Source: Apiospora phragmitis (taxonomy: Eukaryota; Ascomycota; Sordariomycetes; Amphisphaeriales; Apiosporaceae). Taken from it: a stretch of DNA of 64,000 nucleotides. The notes under the pieces are model-generated. The model ran no database searches, was not told the DNA's origin, and saw only the letters and a list, made by a program, of their open reading frames with translations. The translations under genes and the position numbers were made by a program. Below, piece by piece: positions 26,013-37,781 of the stretch (positions are counted from its first letter, which is position 1; each line of letters opens with the position of its first letter). The stretch covers positions 4,692,501 to 4,756,500 of the forward strand of contig JAQQWL010000006.1 of NCBI GenBank assembly GCA_038363925.1, given 5' to 3'.

Positions 26013-26399
26013 TTCTTTTATTATTATTTTTTAAAGTAAATATAATAAACACGATTAATACGTTATTAAAATATGTATTTTTAATTAATTATAAAAAAGC
26101 GAGGTATATCATATATATATTTTTATTTATTTAATTACTATAGTTTAAATTTAAAGAAAAAAGCGTATAAAACTAATTTTAAATATAATTTAATATTCTA
26201 AGGTCGTTTTTTTATTTAGTAATTATTTTAACCGCGTTAAATAGTAATAAAGCTTATTAGATAAATAAGTAATTTATTTTATTTTATAAGATTAAATAAT
26301 ACTTAAATAAGAGTTAAAGATTTAAAAATATTATATAATATTATAAAAAAGCCATATATTAAATAAAGGCTATATTTTAAAAATTAATAACGATTAACT

Positions 26400-27045
26400 C
26401 GTATTAAAACACGCGTTTATAACGGCGTATTTTAATAATAAATAAATTTTTAAGGCGATTAAAATATTCGTGCATGTAATTAAAATAAAAAAAACGTTAA
26501 ACGGAAAGAATTACTCTCGACTCGCGTTAAAACATAAGCTTATAAAAGTATACCTTAACGATACATAAGTCTCTAAAGCGATCGAGATATTTAAGCACGT
26601 AGTTAAAGTGCGGAAAATAACGCTAGAAGAAAATAATCACGATCAATTTAAGTTAAAATATAAGCTCATAAGCTTATACTTTATTAATAAACGAATCCTC
26701 AAAGCGATTAAAATATTTTAACACGTAATTAAAGTGTATAAAATAACGTTATATAAAAAGGATTTCTTTTAACACGCGTTAAAAAATATACTCGTTAAGG
26801 CTTATTTTAATACTAAACGAGTTTTTAAAGCGATTAAGATATTTTAACACGTGGTAAAAATAAATAAAATAATATTAAACGAAGAAAAATCACTCTCGAT
26901 TTTCGTTAAAACACGAGCTTATAAAAGCTTAAAAAGCGATTAAACTTTTTAAATATATTATAATAATCAAAATTTAATTATTTAATAAAAATAATCTCGA
27001 TTAATATAAATCGGTTAAATTATTAAAATATATATATTAATAATC
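26400..27045 (+). pseudogene. RIP-decayed TPR (kinesin-light-chain type) repeats of a probable NLR-like protein
   Basis: A motif recurs at 26456, 26579, 26705, 26831 and (shortened) 26937, at spacings of 123, 126, 126 and 106 nt; 126 nt is 42 codons. Plus-strand translation of each unit gives A-I-x-I-F-x-H-V-V-K, then a variable stretch ending in N/D-x-x-x-L, then L-K-H-x-L-x-x-x-Y and F/V-x-K into the next A-I. Reversing C-to-T changes in thought gives the familiar A-I-E-L-L-E-H-V-V and D-H-P-x-R-L-x-S-Q-H-x-L-A pattern of fungal NB-ARC/NACHT-TPR receptors. Stops (TAA for Q/W) are frequent. No nucleotide-binding domain could be read upstream (26013-26400). The assignment of the repeat type is fairly secure; NLR membership is inferred. 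Confidence 0.68.
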
Positions 27046-27526
27046 TTAAATTAATTAATAAACTTACTATATTAGAATATAATATTTTAAAAGTTTAAAA
27101 TAGCTTTTTTAAAGTGTAATTTCTATAATTTTAAGGTATTTAATATAATAACATAATAAATAAAAATGTTTAAAAATTAAAAAATAAATATTCTATTTAA
27201 TTATAATTTATAATTAAAATAAGATTTTAGTTTTTTAAAACTAAAACGAGTATTAGAAAACTCACTTTAATTCCTTATTAATAAATTTTTAACTTAAAAT
27301 GTTTTAAAAATAATTTTTAAATTATATATTAAAATAAATAAATACTTATTAATATAAAAAATATATTATAATTTCGTTATTTTATAATAGATAAAATAAT
27401 GTATTTACTGTTTTAAAATATTTAATAAAATAAGTATAATTTTTAAAAATTACACTTTAAAAAAAGCTATCTTAGTATTTTAAGTCTTATTATATTTTAA
27501 TATAATAAGCTTATTAATTAATTTAA
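27046..27526. mobile_element. Foldback (MITE-like) element with ~110-bp inverted ends
   Basis: The left arm (27046-27160) starts TTAAATTAATTAATAA and contains TAGCTTTTTTAAAGTGTAAT. The right arm (27412-27526) is its reverse complement, with TACACTTTAAAAAAAGCTA and TTATTAATTAATTTAA at the end. The pairing is too long to be explained by AT-richness. No transposase is encoded. A target duplication is not clear. Confidence 0.6.
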
Positions 27527-28829
27527 ACTCACTAGTATAAGTAATTAAAAGTTAAATATAAGCTTAAAAGTAATGCTTTTAAATAAAATATATAATAAAG
27601 GACTAAACAGAGATTAAAGTATACCTATAAATAGCATTTGCATAAAGTAATGCTTTGCTAAGTGAATGCATAGTAATCAAACATGGTCGTCCAGTTGCAG
27701 CCGTTACTGTATTGGGCCTAATCGTAGTGGTACATGTACAAAACACCAGAAATACATCGTTGCCACCAGAAGGCACTATGCAGGAAGCCTCACAGTAAGC
27801 TAGACTGATATTTTTCACATATCCATCGCGGACGTTGAACCTGGATCTTACTGTACACATTCGTGTCATGTCAAGGCACGACGAGCTTCTCGTCAGATAC
27901 GGAACACATACAATATACCAGAAGAACATTGTACGTAATGACCATCTAGTCAATTTACGTTTCATTGACCACCCCATATGATGGGCAGGTATACGCATGT
28001 AAACGTATGCCAATGTTCTAGATCTTGATCTCTCTCCGTCTCTCTCCGCATACAGCAAACCCGGAACCCGAGAGAAGCAGGGAAGCAAGCAAGCAAACAT
28101 TCCTATCCGACCTGCTCCTTTCGTTTCAATACGGACGGAAACTGGTGCAAGTAGGCAAGCCCGACGGGAAGCGACAGAAAAGTGCATGGGTCGCGGGTGT
28201 GTGTCGACGGTATACGAGAGGTAAGGCTTGGCTTGGTATTGGGGGAAACGCACGCGCGGCTCACTCGCTGCTTTTCCTCCCACGTGAGAATGAGGGCGGA
28301 AGAAGGGGGCAGGGATGGGTTGTTAACAGCATGATGATCCGCTGACTGCACCTACCGTATATACGCTAGCCGCAAAACATATGTACGGATGGGGAGACGA
28401 CGACATATCCGATGTTGCAGGCCGTGAAAACCTGGAAACACTTCGGGCATGAGTGCCCAGAACGCCTTTGATATTAGAAGGTCTTTTGTGTAACTGCTGG
28501 GCCGATCAAGTTGCATCAGAGTAGACCGTACACTTTGGCTGTCACCTGCATGGCACCCCTTACAGCGGACGACGCACCTGGATAGATTGCATATCAAGTG
28601 CAGTTTGGCGATGGATCACGTCTGAAAAAGATAATGCATGTTTTGAACAATTATGTTGGTATTAACTTGAAATAAGTGGTTGTTTTAGATGATTGGTATC
28701 TTGGAGGCTATATGTATCGCGAAATCCACGCAACTGTACAATTAAGGTATATGTTTTTATATCTGTACGAAACCCGGGGGAGCAAGTATGCTCACTTGTA
28801 TCTAACAAGATGAAATGGCTGCAATCGAT
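27527..28829. other. Border of the AT block and intergenic DNA
   Basis: Composition returns to normal at about 27610. A 226-codon minus ORF (27603-28283) starts in normal DNA and runs to the border, but shows no codon bias or domain, so I do not call it a gene. The last part is the 3' flank of the permease gene. Confidence 0.5.
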
Positions 28830-30657
28830 CTAGAAAAGGAAGTAGATCACCCGCATAAAGGCCCCCGCGTTCTTCTTCTTGTCCTCGATGGCGCGGTGCA
28901 TCTCCCAGTCGATCTCGCGGCGGCCCGTGTCGAGGTCGACGTCGTCGAGGCTCAGGAACTTGGGCCGCTTCCAGATGTAGCCGACGGCCCAGCTGAACAG
29001 CACGACAAACAGGGCCAGCATGGCCTGGAAGAAGCCCGTGGCCGTGTTGAGGTCCTCGCCGACGGGCGAGATGGCCACGTACGTCTGCGCGATGAAGACA
29101 AGGATGGCCATGCCGAGGCCGATGTAGGACCCGACCACGCCGAACGCGGCCTTGAACGGGATCTCGTCCAGCGTGTGGCCCTGGCGCGCCCACGCGGCGC
29201 GGAATCGGATGTGCGCTAGGCAGATGGAGCCCCAGGTGAAGAGGGCGGCCAGGCCGGACAGCGCCAGCAGCCAGTCGAAGAGGTCCTTGGCCGACTTGGG
29301 GTCCACGCCGGCGTACGCGAGGCAGCCGAAGACGAGGATCAGGATGGTGGAGAAGAGAGGACGGCCGGCGCGATCGACGTAGGCGAAGATCTTGGGGGGC
29401 ATAGTCCTGCTCCGCCAGGGCGGTCAGGGTTCGGCTGCCACCATAGACACCGGAGAGACCGATGGAGATGACGGAGACCATGATGACGGCGTTGATGAAG
29501 TGGTCGTATCCGACAATGTGGGCATATTTGCCGACAAGGACGAAGGGCGACGCCCTGAGAGTTGGCGAAATCCATGTTACCGATGAGGTTGGGGTCGTCG
29601 AAGCGAACGAGCAGACCGACGAAGAACAGAGAGAGGATGTAGAAGAGAGTCACACGCCAGAAGACTTGCTTGCAAGCCGACGGGAGGGTCTGAAGCGGCG
29701 TTGCCGACTCGGCAGCGGCAAGACCAACCAGCTCCGTACCAGAGAAGGCGAAGGCCGCCGTGACGAACACGGAACAGAAGCCCTTAAAGCCATTGTTGAA
29801 GGCACCCGGTTCGTACCACAGCTTAGCTCCTTGGTAGGTGTCGAAGTCGCCGCTTTCCGGACCACCACCACAGACACAAATCAAGCCAATGACCAAGAAC
29901 GTGATGATAGCCGTCAACTTGAGGAAACTCGACCAAAATTCCTCTTCGGCGTAACCAAGGCCGCCGAAGGTGTTGATGACGACAAGGGCAACCAGGAAAA
30001 TGGTGATGAAGACAGCCGGACTGATAGACCCTTGCGTCCAATAATCAACCGTAAATGATGCGACAACGACCTCGAATGGCAGAATAGTGATCCATTGCAG
30101 ACAATAATTCCAACCCATCTGTTACAGCGAATGTTAGTTAGTGGCTGGACTCTATATAATGCGATGAAGATGGTATAACTTACAGCAAATCCCCATGAAG
30201 GGTCCACGAAGCGAGAGACGTAGATGTAGAAACCACCAGAGACAGGGTACATGAGAGCCATTTCACCGAGAGCAAAGACAACATTGAACATCATGACACC
30301 GATAATCATGTAGTCAATGACCAGAGAGGCAGGGCCACCGGTAGCGAGGGCGTCACCGGTACCGACGAAGAGACCAGCGCCGATGGAGCCGCCAATGGCA
30401 ATCATGTGCAGGTGGCGGGGCTTCATGTTCTGGTTGAGCTTGTTGTGCTGGTTGGCGTCGGTCACCTCACGTCTCTTGAAGGACGAGGGCGTGAGGCCCA
30501 TGCGGCCCCAGAAGCTGAGGGCATTGTAGTCTTCGTCGTTGGCGAAGTCGACGACACCGACGTGCTCGCCGCGCTCGTAGGTCGGGGCCGAGTCGCTGTT
30601 GGTGTCGGCCGTCTTCTCGCCGACGGCGCCGGCGTGCTTCTCGTCGTGGACACCCAT
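28830..30657 (-). CDS. Amino-acid permease (yeast amino acid transporter, AAT family), two frame breaks
   Basis: Plasma-membrane amino acid/proton symporter of the APC superfamily. Exon 1 is 30184-30657 (158 codons), a 65-nt intron spans 30119-30183 (GTAAGT ... GTAACAG), and exon 2 is 28830-30118. The first transmembrane block contains PRHLHMIAIGGSIGAGLFVGTG, the classic permease signature region, preceded by an ~85-residue hydrophilic N-terminus. About 12 hydrophobic segments follow, and the tail is charged. The frame breaks at about 29545 (family A-S-P-F-V interrupted after NSQGVA) and again at 29397-29402 within a run of six C (EQDYAP then PKIFAYVDRAG in another frame). Protein similarity continues unbroken across both points, so the gene is probably functional with sequence indels. 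The substrate cannot be told from sequence alone. Confidence 0.85.
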
Positions 30658-30837
30658 GGTTGAATCGTCACACCGTGTAGTCTCTGCCGCAGAGGCGAAG
30701 TCTTGAGATGTTAAAAGAAGGAGGGGTGGGAAGAAGAAAAGACTGGTCGTCTTTCTTTTGGCCTAACGGTCTGGCGCGATGAGTGATGGACCCGAAGCTC
30801 TGAAAACGGTTCGTGGGCAAGCGACGGACGGTGCTCC

Positions 30838-30847
30838 CCTTATATAC
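30838..30847 (-). promoter_or_regulatory. TATA box of the permease gene
   Basis: TATATAAG on the minus strand about 185 bp upstream of the permease ATG, a usual distance for fungal genes with a leader. Position and sequence only. Confidence 0.4.
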
Positions 30848-33811
30848 GCGGCCGCTACTGGGGCGAAGGCGAACCCTCTTGCTGCTGCTGCAGGAGGAGT
30901 TCTCGACTGCATGGTCTAGCTACAGCGCCCAGTTTTCTAGAAGCCTTGGGATGTCGGAATGAGTAGGGGGGGAATTGCAATTGATAAAGTCGATGGTCAG
31001 GATTCTGAATCGCTCGGTCATCCGCCAAGGAGCTATCCTGGCCCCATGCAGCACGTAAGGGCCACTAAGAAGCAAGGTATTGATGTCTTGGAACATTGGC
31101 GTTTCTCGGCCTGGGATCCTCACTTCCAGCCTGTTGCGAGCACCTTCCCGTTGAAGCCAACGCCCCGCTCCAGCCGTTGACTATCTCGTCTGTGAAATAA
31201 GAGGGGCCTCCAAGGGAGAAGGGACCCTGTCGGGCCGGGGCCGGGGCCGGGGCCATTGATAGATTGGACGCATGTCTTGGGTCGTACAGGTAGGGTTTTG
31301 GTCGCGCTTGTGGTGATAAGCACATTCCGCTTTCAGGCGAGCGTCCGCCGTGCCTTGGACCACACCATAAGCGCCTGCCCAATACATTGCGAGCCAAGCC
31401 TTACTCTCAGCTCAGCTGGCGAGGACTAATTGACCGAACGGTGGCATGGCATGTCAGTCAGATCAGATTGGCCTCTGGGTGAGGAGAGGAGGCAAATAGC
31501 GCGACATATTTGGGTTAATGCCCCCAGGTGGACCCGGGAAGGCGAATTCCTTATCACTGGAAGACCCCTTGGCGAAACTTGGCAGTGGGTACACGGCAGG
31601 AATTCCTTATCGCGGCCAAATTACGTCTCGTCTATCGTATCAGTGTGTCGTTGCAAGGTTGCAAGGTCGTAACATGGTGGTGCTGAACTGTGGATTGCCT
31701 CCTTTGAAGCTGTGATTTCACGGCTTACAATTGGGATATCCCAAGAGCGAAAAGACAGAACGTGACGATTGAATTGAGTCGAATTAAGTTGGGTTGCGAC
31801 CAAGAGAAGATGGGAATTGACGGCACACGGTCGGGGGATCAGCGAGAATTGAGCAGGTGCCAGTGCCCCCCAGTCTTGGCGACCCGACCTATGGTCGTGC
31901 TTCAAATACGGGGAAGCATTCTGTTACCTAATAGCAGAACTCAAAGCACTGGGCACTTTGCGGAGTGGTATTCCTAATAATAACGACATGTCATGGCGAG
32001 AAGCCTCCTCGTTGTAAGACTGAAATTCCTGCTGGAATTCAGTTGACGTTTCATTTGCGGACGAATTGAGGAATTGAGGGGAGGGGAGAAAAGCCAGGTC
32101 TGAAGAAGGAAATAGGGCAGCAACGTTGTTCGGACGCACGTCAAATCGGCTGGGCCGTTCTTGGCAACATTTTCTCGGGTCGAGCATCACGTGCTCGTTC
32201 ATCCAAAGAAAGCAGTCAGAAGCGATCCCAGGGACGCCCAGTAGATGGGCAAGGACGTCTATCTATTGGCGAAGATCTCATTGTGACATTGTGAGGCTCT
32301 TTACTCCGTCCGTACTAGGCCCGACGACAACCGCTGCAAAGCCCACCATACGTAGTAGTCGTACCTGGCTTAAAACGCTTGCTCATTCGCTCGCTCGCTC
32401 GCTTTCATCTGTTCATGAAGCGCCTCAAGTTTCGGGACGTCTCGTTGCATTTGCGCCATAGCTTCATCGAGTCCATAGCCGGAAATGGTGCAAGCAAAGC
32501 CTGGCTAGGCGGCAGCGATGTCAACGCCACTCCCGTGATATATCGATCCAACACTAGGAACACCGGCTTAGCTGCTGCAGAAGAAGCTTCCAAGTGGCAT
32601 TCGCCGCCTCGCAAAGTAAAGTGATAACAAAATGTAACGTAAAATATCCCGGAATCCCGGAAACCGGCTCTATGCCTTCATAGGTACTTACAGGCACAAT
32701 GTCAATTGCTGTGATGGACCCTGGGGCGGAAAGTGGCAGCAGCCAGCCCCTTAGTAGCCACTCAAGGAACCAGAAGCATTGACTTTACACAAGGGCTAGC
32801 CTTTGACAAAAACACATTCTGGCAACGGGCCAATATGCCATGGTAATAATACAGCGACTAACAAATTCTTTTTGGCCGGCATATAGCCATGGATTCCAGA
32901 TCGGATCATGCGAACTGGGCTAGACGCTACCGAGATCCCAAATGGGAGGGAAGCCCCTTACCCACGTTGAGATTGTCTTCATGGGAAGGTATGTGTGAAT
33001 AATCATGCATACACATTGGTAATCGTCCCATAAAATCTCCGAACTGCTTCTTATCAATGCGCCGCCGCAGCTGAGTCCACATGGGGGATGGCTGTCTACT
33101 TACCCCTGCAGATTCTCCATGAAGATGGGTCCTTTCGACGAGTCGCTCTGCCAAGGGTCGGCCTGTTCAAGAGTAGATGGGGCCTTTTGGTTGTATTTCT
33201 GTCTTGCCGCGCCTGCGCGCTAAGAGCAAGGAAATGGTGATACGGTCACTTTTCACAAGTAGATCCCAGCAAAAGGGTCAATGAACTAAAGGATCGCCGG
33301 TGCTGGCCTGTCTTGCCTGTCACATCCCGGACCAAGTTCCGGCTCCGCCCGCGTAGAGCGATAACTTGGCGGAACCAGGCCGACAGCCCCTCAATTCCCA
33401 ATTTCCGGGTAGATTGACATGCCGGCGATAAACCCGGGACAACTGCCCTTTATCCCTCATCCATCCGCAATGCCATTTGCTGACTCCTTCATCTTGCGCA
33501 GAACACACTCCCGATGTTACACAAGTCTCACCCGCGCCCACTGACACTGTTTCGCTCTAGCAAGTAAGTCCGGCCTATCAGCTGCGCTAAGACAGCCCGG
33601 TCTCGATCCGGGCTGACAGCTAGCAAGGATCTCTTTTTCAGCTTGGAAAGGAAGAACCACTCCCGCTTACTACTTACTAGTATGCATGCGATAGAGGAGC
33701 GCGCCAGGCGCGCCAGCTGACGCGAGAACATAGACTCGGAGATAACGTCCGATATGGGGGTCCATGCCTGTCTGATATGGTCGAGCCCACCCCGCTCTTA
33801 TTATATGTACA
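30848..33811. other. Intergenic DNA, no supportable gene
   Basis: Short overlapping ORFs only, none with domains or codon bias. It contains a small GCTC repeat (about 32386-32402). Confidence 0.5.
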
Positions 33812-34979
33812 ATGTCATACTCGGAGTCGATGAGCTGCCGCAGCCCGGTGGGTTCGTCTCGCGTGATAATGGGCGCCACGATCAACGAGTCTGATGCCGT
33901 GCTCGAGGAGGATGGCAGGACATCCCATGGCTATAAGGGTGGTAGCCTTTCTCTACCAATGAAACGATCCAGTGCGTACCTACTACCCCCCCCTATTAGA
34001 GCTAGCTAGCTGCGTGTGCGTGCCGCCTGAGACAACCGAGTACAAGAAGAATGTCCATCCCGTTTCTGTGAATCAACTGTTCTTTTTTTTTTTGCTTTTC
34101 GGAATAGGAAAACCGCCTAGACTTTCAACATATCATGTGTGTAAGCTGGGCATGTTCGATGAGAGGCTCGCATGCGCCTTCCATTGCTTCTCCGTCGCGC
34201 ATCTTGGACGTCGAGACGGGCACCGGCATGTGGGCCATAGAGTATGCCACCGAGAACCCGGATGCGACCATCATCGGCACAGACCTGAACATGATCTCGG
34301 CTCGCAACGCAGTAAGCAGTAGTTGACCTTCAGGTGGCTCTTCCTCTTTCCCCCAGCTGCGCGTGCGCACGGCTACAACCTATAGAGCTGCCCCCACAAT
34401 GTCTGGCCCTCCACGCCATCCTCCTTTCCTGAGACATGCATGAGTGCTATTTTTGGTATACACTGAACCTCCCCCGCCGTCTTTTCTTCAAGAGCTTGTT
34501 GCTTTTGTCATACTCAAGCCGAGAACCACACTACATGACCATTACAGGTCCCCCAGCTTCGCCGTCGTCAAGGATGACTCGAAAGGAGGACGACGACGAC
34601 AGGAACCAACCACTGCCACTACTCCACCGCCCGCGACCGGCGCCGAGCAGCACCCCCTTCGACTACATCCACCTGCACTCCATCTTTCTGGACTTTCAGA
34701 ACATCTCCATGCGCGTCCTCCGCCAGGTGTTCGCGCGCACCTGCGCCCCCGGTGGTGGTTGGTTCGAGTATGTGTGCCAGGGACCTGTCGGCGCCGGCTC
34801 CATTGCGACGACAGCTGCGGAGCGGGGACGGCGCTTCGGAGCGGTTAATGGGGGGCTGGGCCTCTAGGCGGCGCGGGCCGCGGGCCGCGACTTCCTCGTT
34901 GCTGAGAAGTACAAGGTCATGCTCGCCGAGGCGGGGGTCCGTCGATATCGGGGAGGAGCGTGTATCTATCTATGCCCAA
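33812..34979 (+). pseudogene. LaeA-like SAM-dependent methyltransferase, decayed
   Basis: The order of conserved pieces matches the LaeA-like family of putative secondary-metabolism regulators. NESDAVLEEDGRTSHGYKGG comes first, followed by a probable intron (about 33973-34108). Next come ENRLDFQH, the SAM-binding motif RILDVETGTGMWAIEYA (about 34198-34250) and ATIIGTDLNMIS, then a second intron from about 34312 (GTAAGC). FAVVKDDSK, FDYIHLHSIF and LAPGG-like APGGGWFEYV follow, and finally GRDFLVAEKYKVMLAEAG and VDIGEERVSIYAQ (to about 34979, then GTAAGT). These pieces lie in different frames. An in-frame TAG (about 34866) precedes the AEKYK block, and no C-terminal exon was found. At least three disruptions make a real pseudogene more likely than sequencing error alone. 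The true start is uncertain. Confidence 0.7.
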
Positions 34980-36402
34980 GTAAGTCGGCCCTGCCCCTTC
35001 CTCCCCTTAGATATTTCGTCTTATGACCGTAAACCATTCTGGGATGGAGCGTCAGTTTCTGTACCCCCCAAGACAGAATGACCCTTTGCTCCCTTCTTGT
35101 CACCGTCTGCGATGGCACGAGCCCATGTATCTTCTTACCACCGAGGTGTAATTCATCAGCTGTAAGTGGTCTGCGCATATCGGTGAGGGACACCCCTCAG
35201 CCCCTTACATACTTTTAGCGCTTTTACGTCTATATATATTCCCCAAAAGATAGCATGGTTCATTGTTGAGTTATATGTACCAGCTGGATACCGGCCCTGG
35301 ACCATCTTATGTTTGGTATTTCGAGCGGACCCAGCTACTTGCCTTCCTCGCCAATGCCCCCTTGACCACCGCAAGGTCAGTCCTGAAAGCCTCCGTCTTG
35401 GATTGATTGAAGCGTGTTACTCGAGTCGGCCAAGTGATGGCATAAAGAGGGCATTCCCGGCCTTTCCCGAAAAATATAGAACCGCCCGTGTCTCGTACCG
35501 CGGGGGAGGCTGTAGAGGCTCCGCCGGCAAGAAGTTAAGGAGATCAACACAGCCTGAACGTCAATATCCTCATCCATGGTTCAAGGACAAGTTGCGAGTT
35601 TCTCTTACTTCTCTCTCTCTCTATCAGAGAGAGTGAGAGAGAGTGTGTGTATGTGTGTATGTGTGTATGTGCTCATGCTCTGAAAAGGGTCCTCGCGACC
35701 GAGGGTTCTCTCCCCCCTGAGTTCCCCGAAGTCGTGAGCCCTCCGATCCCTGAGTGAGCTGCCACTCCACCCACCCCCTATCCACAACTGTGTCGCTCCC
35801 TCCTTACTGTGCCAAAACATCTACACATGTGACAACAATCCATATGTTCTCGGTCCCCATCTGCTCCTCCATCAGGGACATGCCGTGCCATTGCTGTCAA
35901 TGGAAGGTCGGGAGAGGTCTCTACGACCATGGGGGGAGAGATGACATTTCACTCCATCGGAAAGTCCTCCGTGGCGTATCATTGGATCGGCCCTAGCCCG
36001 GGTTCATGACGGAGCCGCACTCACCATTCTGAGTCGTTTTCAGAAGGGAGCCACTGCGAGATTAGTGGGTGCCTTTCTTCGCAGAGACCAAGCGGAGTGT
36101 GGTGGTGGTTTGACAAAACAAGCCTACCCAGGGTAAACCTGCCCCATACATAAATAAAGGTGAGGGATAACCCCTGAGACTTTGAGTTTTTGTTTCAATT
36201 AATCAAATGCTTATTCTTGATTTCGTCCGCCCCAGGTAAACAAGGGTAAACAAGGAGCGGGGTTCTATGTACAATTGCTCGCTCGCTTGCACTTGCTCTG
36301 TTAATGAATCGTGTCATGGCCACATACTTTTACATCTCGCTTCCTAGCCATCCCTTGTTGAAACCACCGTAACGTACATGCCTGCCTCAAGGTTTCGTTT
36401 CG
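34980..36402. other. Intergenic DNA with a mixed microsatellite
   Basis: No gene seen. A CT run (about 35609-35622) turns into GA then GT/ATGT repeats (35626-35671). Confidence 0.55.
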
Positions 36403-37781
36403 TTACCTCCGCGATCTCGGGCTTGTATTACATACGTTCTGCGTAACGTTGTTAGAAAAGGGGGCCGTAGTGTAGTGTAGGTAGGATAACAGGAAATAAA
36501 AGAAAACACAGTGCAATTTGGGGAGAGCCCTGCTTACTTTCCGTCGAGTCGCGAAATCCGTGTAGAAACCATTCCACAGCTCCCGGGCCGAGCAGTCCTC
36601 CTGGCCGCCCTTCTTGACGCACTTGGGCTGGTGCTTCAGCCGGATGGCCCCGGCGGAGATCCAGGGGCTGGGGGCCGGGTAGTCGGAGAAGTGGAGGAAC
36701 TTGGCCTCGTTATAGACCTTGACGGGGTCCCACTCCTCGCGGTCGGTGCCGAGGTACTTCTCGTGGTCGTCGCCGCGGAACTCGCCCGTCAACAGGTCGT
36801 AGGGCCGGTGCGGCAGGATCATGGCCTGGTCGACGTAGAGCTGGTTGACGATCTCCATGTCGTAATCATCCACACCGGCGACCTCCATCTTCTGCATGAC
36901 GCGGTCGAACTCGGCCGCGCTCGGCTGCACCAGCATCAGCTGCGACGACAGGATCTTGTGCTGGGGAAGAGCCAGTAGGCGCGCGGCATGGCGACGGGGC
37001 TCGCGGGCGAGAGGAACAGCTCGTCCATGTGCTGGAGGATGGTGGAGTCGGAGTCGACGTTTAGGACTCGCGCGTACTGCGTCTGGTTGAAGGCCAGCAG
37101 CTTGGTAAAGGACTCGGCCCAGGTGGCGTCGGCGCCGTCCCGGCGCTGGACGCTGACGGGGACCAGCTTGACCCCGTAGACGTCGCGCGCCTTGATCAGC
37201 AACCGCTGGTCGTCGCTTGTCCCCTCGGTGCTCGCAGGGTCGGCCATCATGTGCTCGGGGTACAGCATGACCCGATCGGCCTTGCTCTTGAGGCGAAACA
37301 GTGTCTCGAAGATCATGACGGAGTTGCATAGATAGGCCGAGTTAGTGACATATTGAGTATATGCATATTTGGACCAATCGACGTGGGAGGTGTCGATCGA
37401 CGACAGTGACTGGGCACTTGGGGATTCCGGGTTGGGGGGCGCGGAGGCTGTTGGCGTCTCGACTCCGACTACAGTTCCCGTCCCCTCCACGGCTCCAGCT
37501 CCAGCTTCAGTAGCACCAGCTTTGTTCCTCAAAGCATCGATGGATGGCAACTGGTCGTAGTTGCGGAAGATCAAACCGAAGAGCACGAGTGCGAAAACGG
37601 CCGTGGCCATGTAACGTATTCGTTTCGACATCAGGATCTGGCCGATGCTGGGTCGGAGTGCTTTTTCGGAAGTCGAGGAGGGCGAAGCGAGGGCGCCATT
37701 GGTATCTGTAGTCTGTAGGGGACTGTAGCGGTAAATGGAGTTGATGGTCGACGACCACGACGAACCCCAGAGAGGCGCCAT
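36403..37781 (-). CDS. GT8-like glycosyltransferase, type II membrane protein, one frame break
   Basis: Resembles fungal Golgi glycosyltransferases of family GT8 (GNT1-like N-acetylglucosaminyltransferases). I chose the start MAPLWGSSW (37781) over an in-frame upstream ATG at 37826 for its better context. A signal anchor lies at about residues 57-72 (RYMATAVFALVLFGLIF). A Ser/Pro/Thr stem follows, then the catalytic domain with the metal-binding D-x-D in VLNVDSDSTIL (about 243-245). The frame shifts at about 36962-36975, after AYWLFP. The other frame continues with ILSSQLMLVQPS, the conserved VDQAMILPHRPYDLLTGEF and KFLHFSDYPAPSPW. A possible last intron (36439-36537, GTAAGC ... ACGCAG, 99 nt, a multiple of three) precedes a short terminal exon ending at 36403. 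The lumenal location is inferred from topology. Confidence 0.8.

Larger units (their letters stand above)
8049..27600. other. AT-rich isochore of RIP-type decayed transposons
   Basis: About 19.5 kb with sharp borders, nearly devoid of ORFs and dominated by TA-rich words. Transposon proteins are still readable but riddled with TAA/TAG codons where relatives have CAA, CAG or TGG. That is the C-to-T and G-to-A signature of repeat-induced point mutation. Less mutated patches (for example 9700-10250, 13500-13800, 15500-18800, 19900-20220) keep CG-containing words. No host gene survives intact. Confidence 0.9.

Noticed and set aside
8049..27600. AT block as a centromere core
   Set aside because: Fungal centromeres can be RIP-type AT-rich, but they are usually longer, and this block is fully explained by nested transposons. 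Cannot be decided without CENP-A data.
27603..28283. 226-codon minus ORF at the right border of the AT block
   Set aside because: No domain, no GC-ending codon preference, and it runs into AT-rich repeat DNA. It looks like a chance open frame.
33530..33605. tRNA-like words (GCGCAGCTGATAGG on minus, TCGATCCGGG on plus)
   Set aside because: The D-arm-like and T-arm-like words are on opposite strands and no acceptor or anticodon stem forms; at most a chance or degenerate match.
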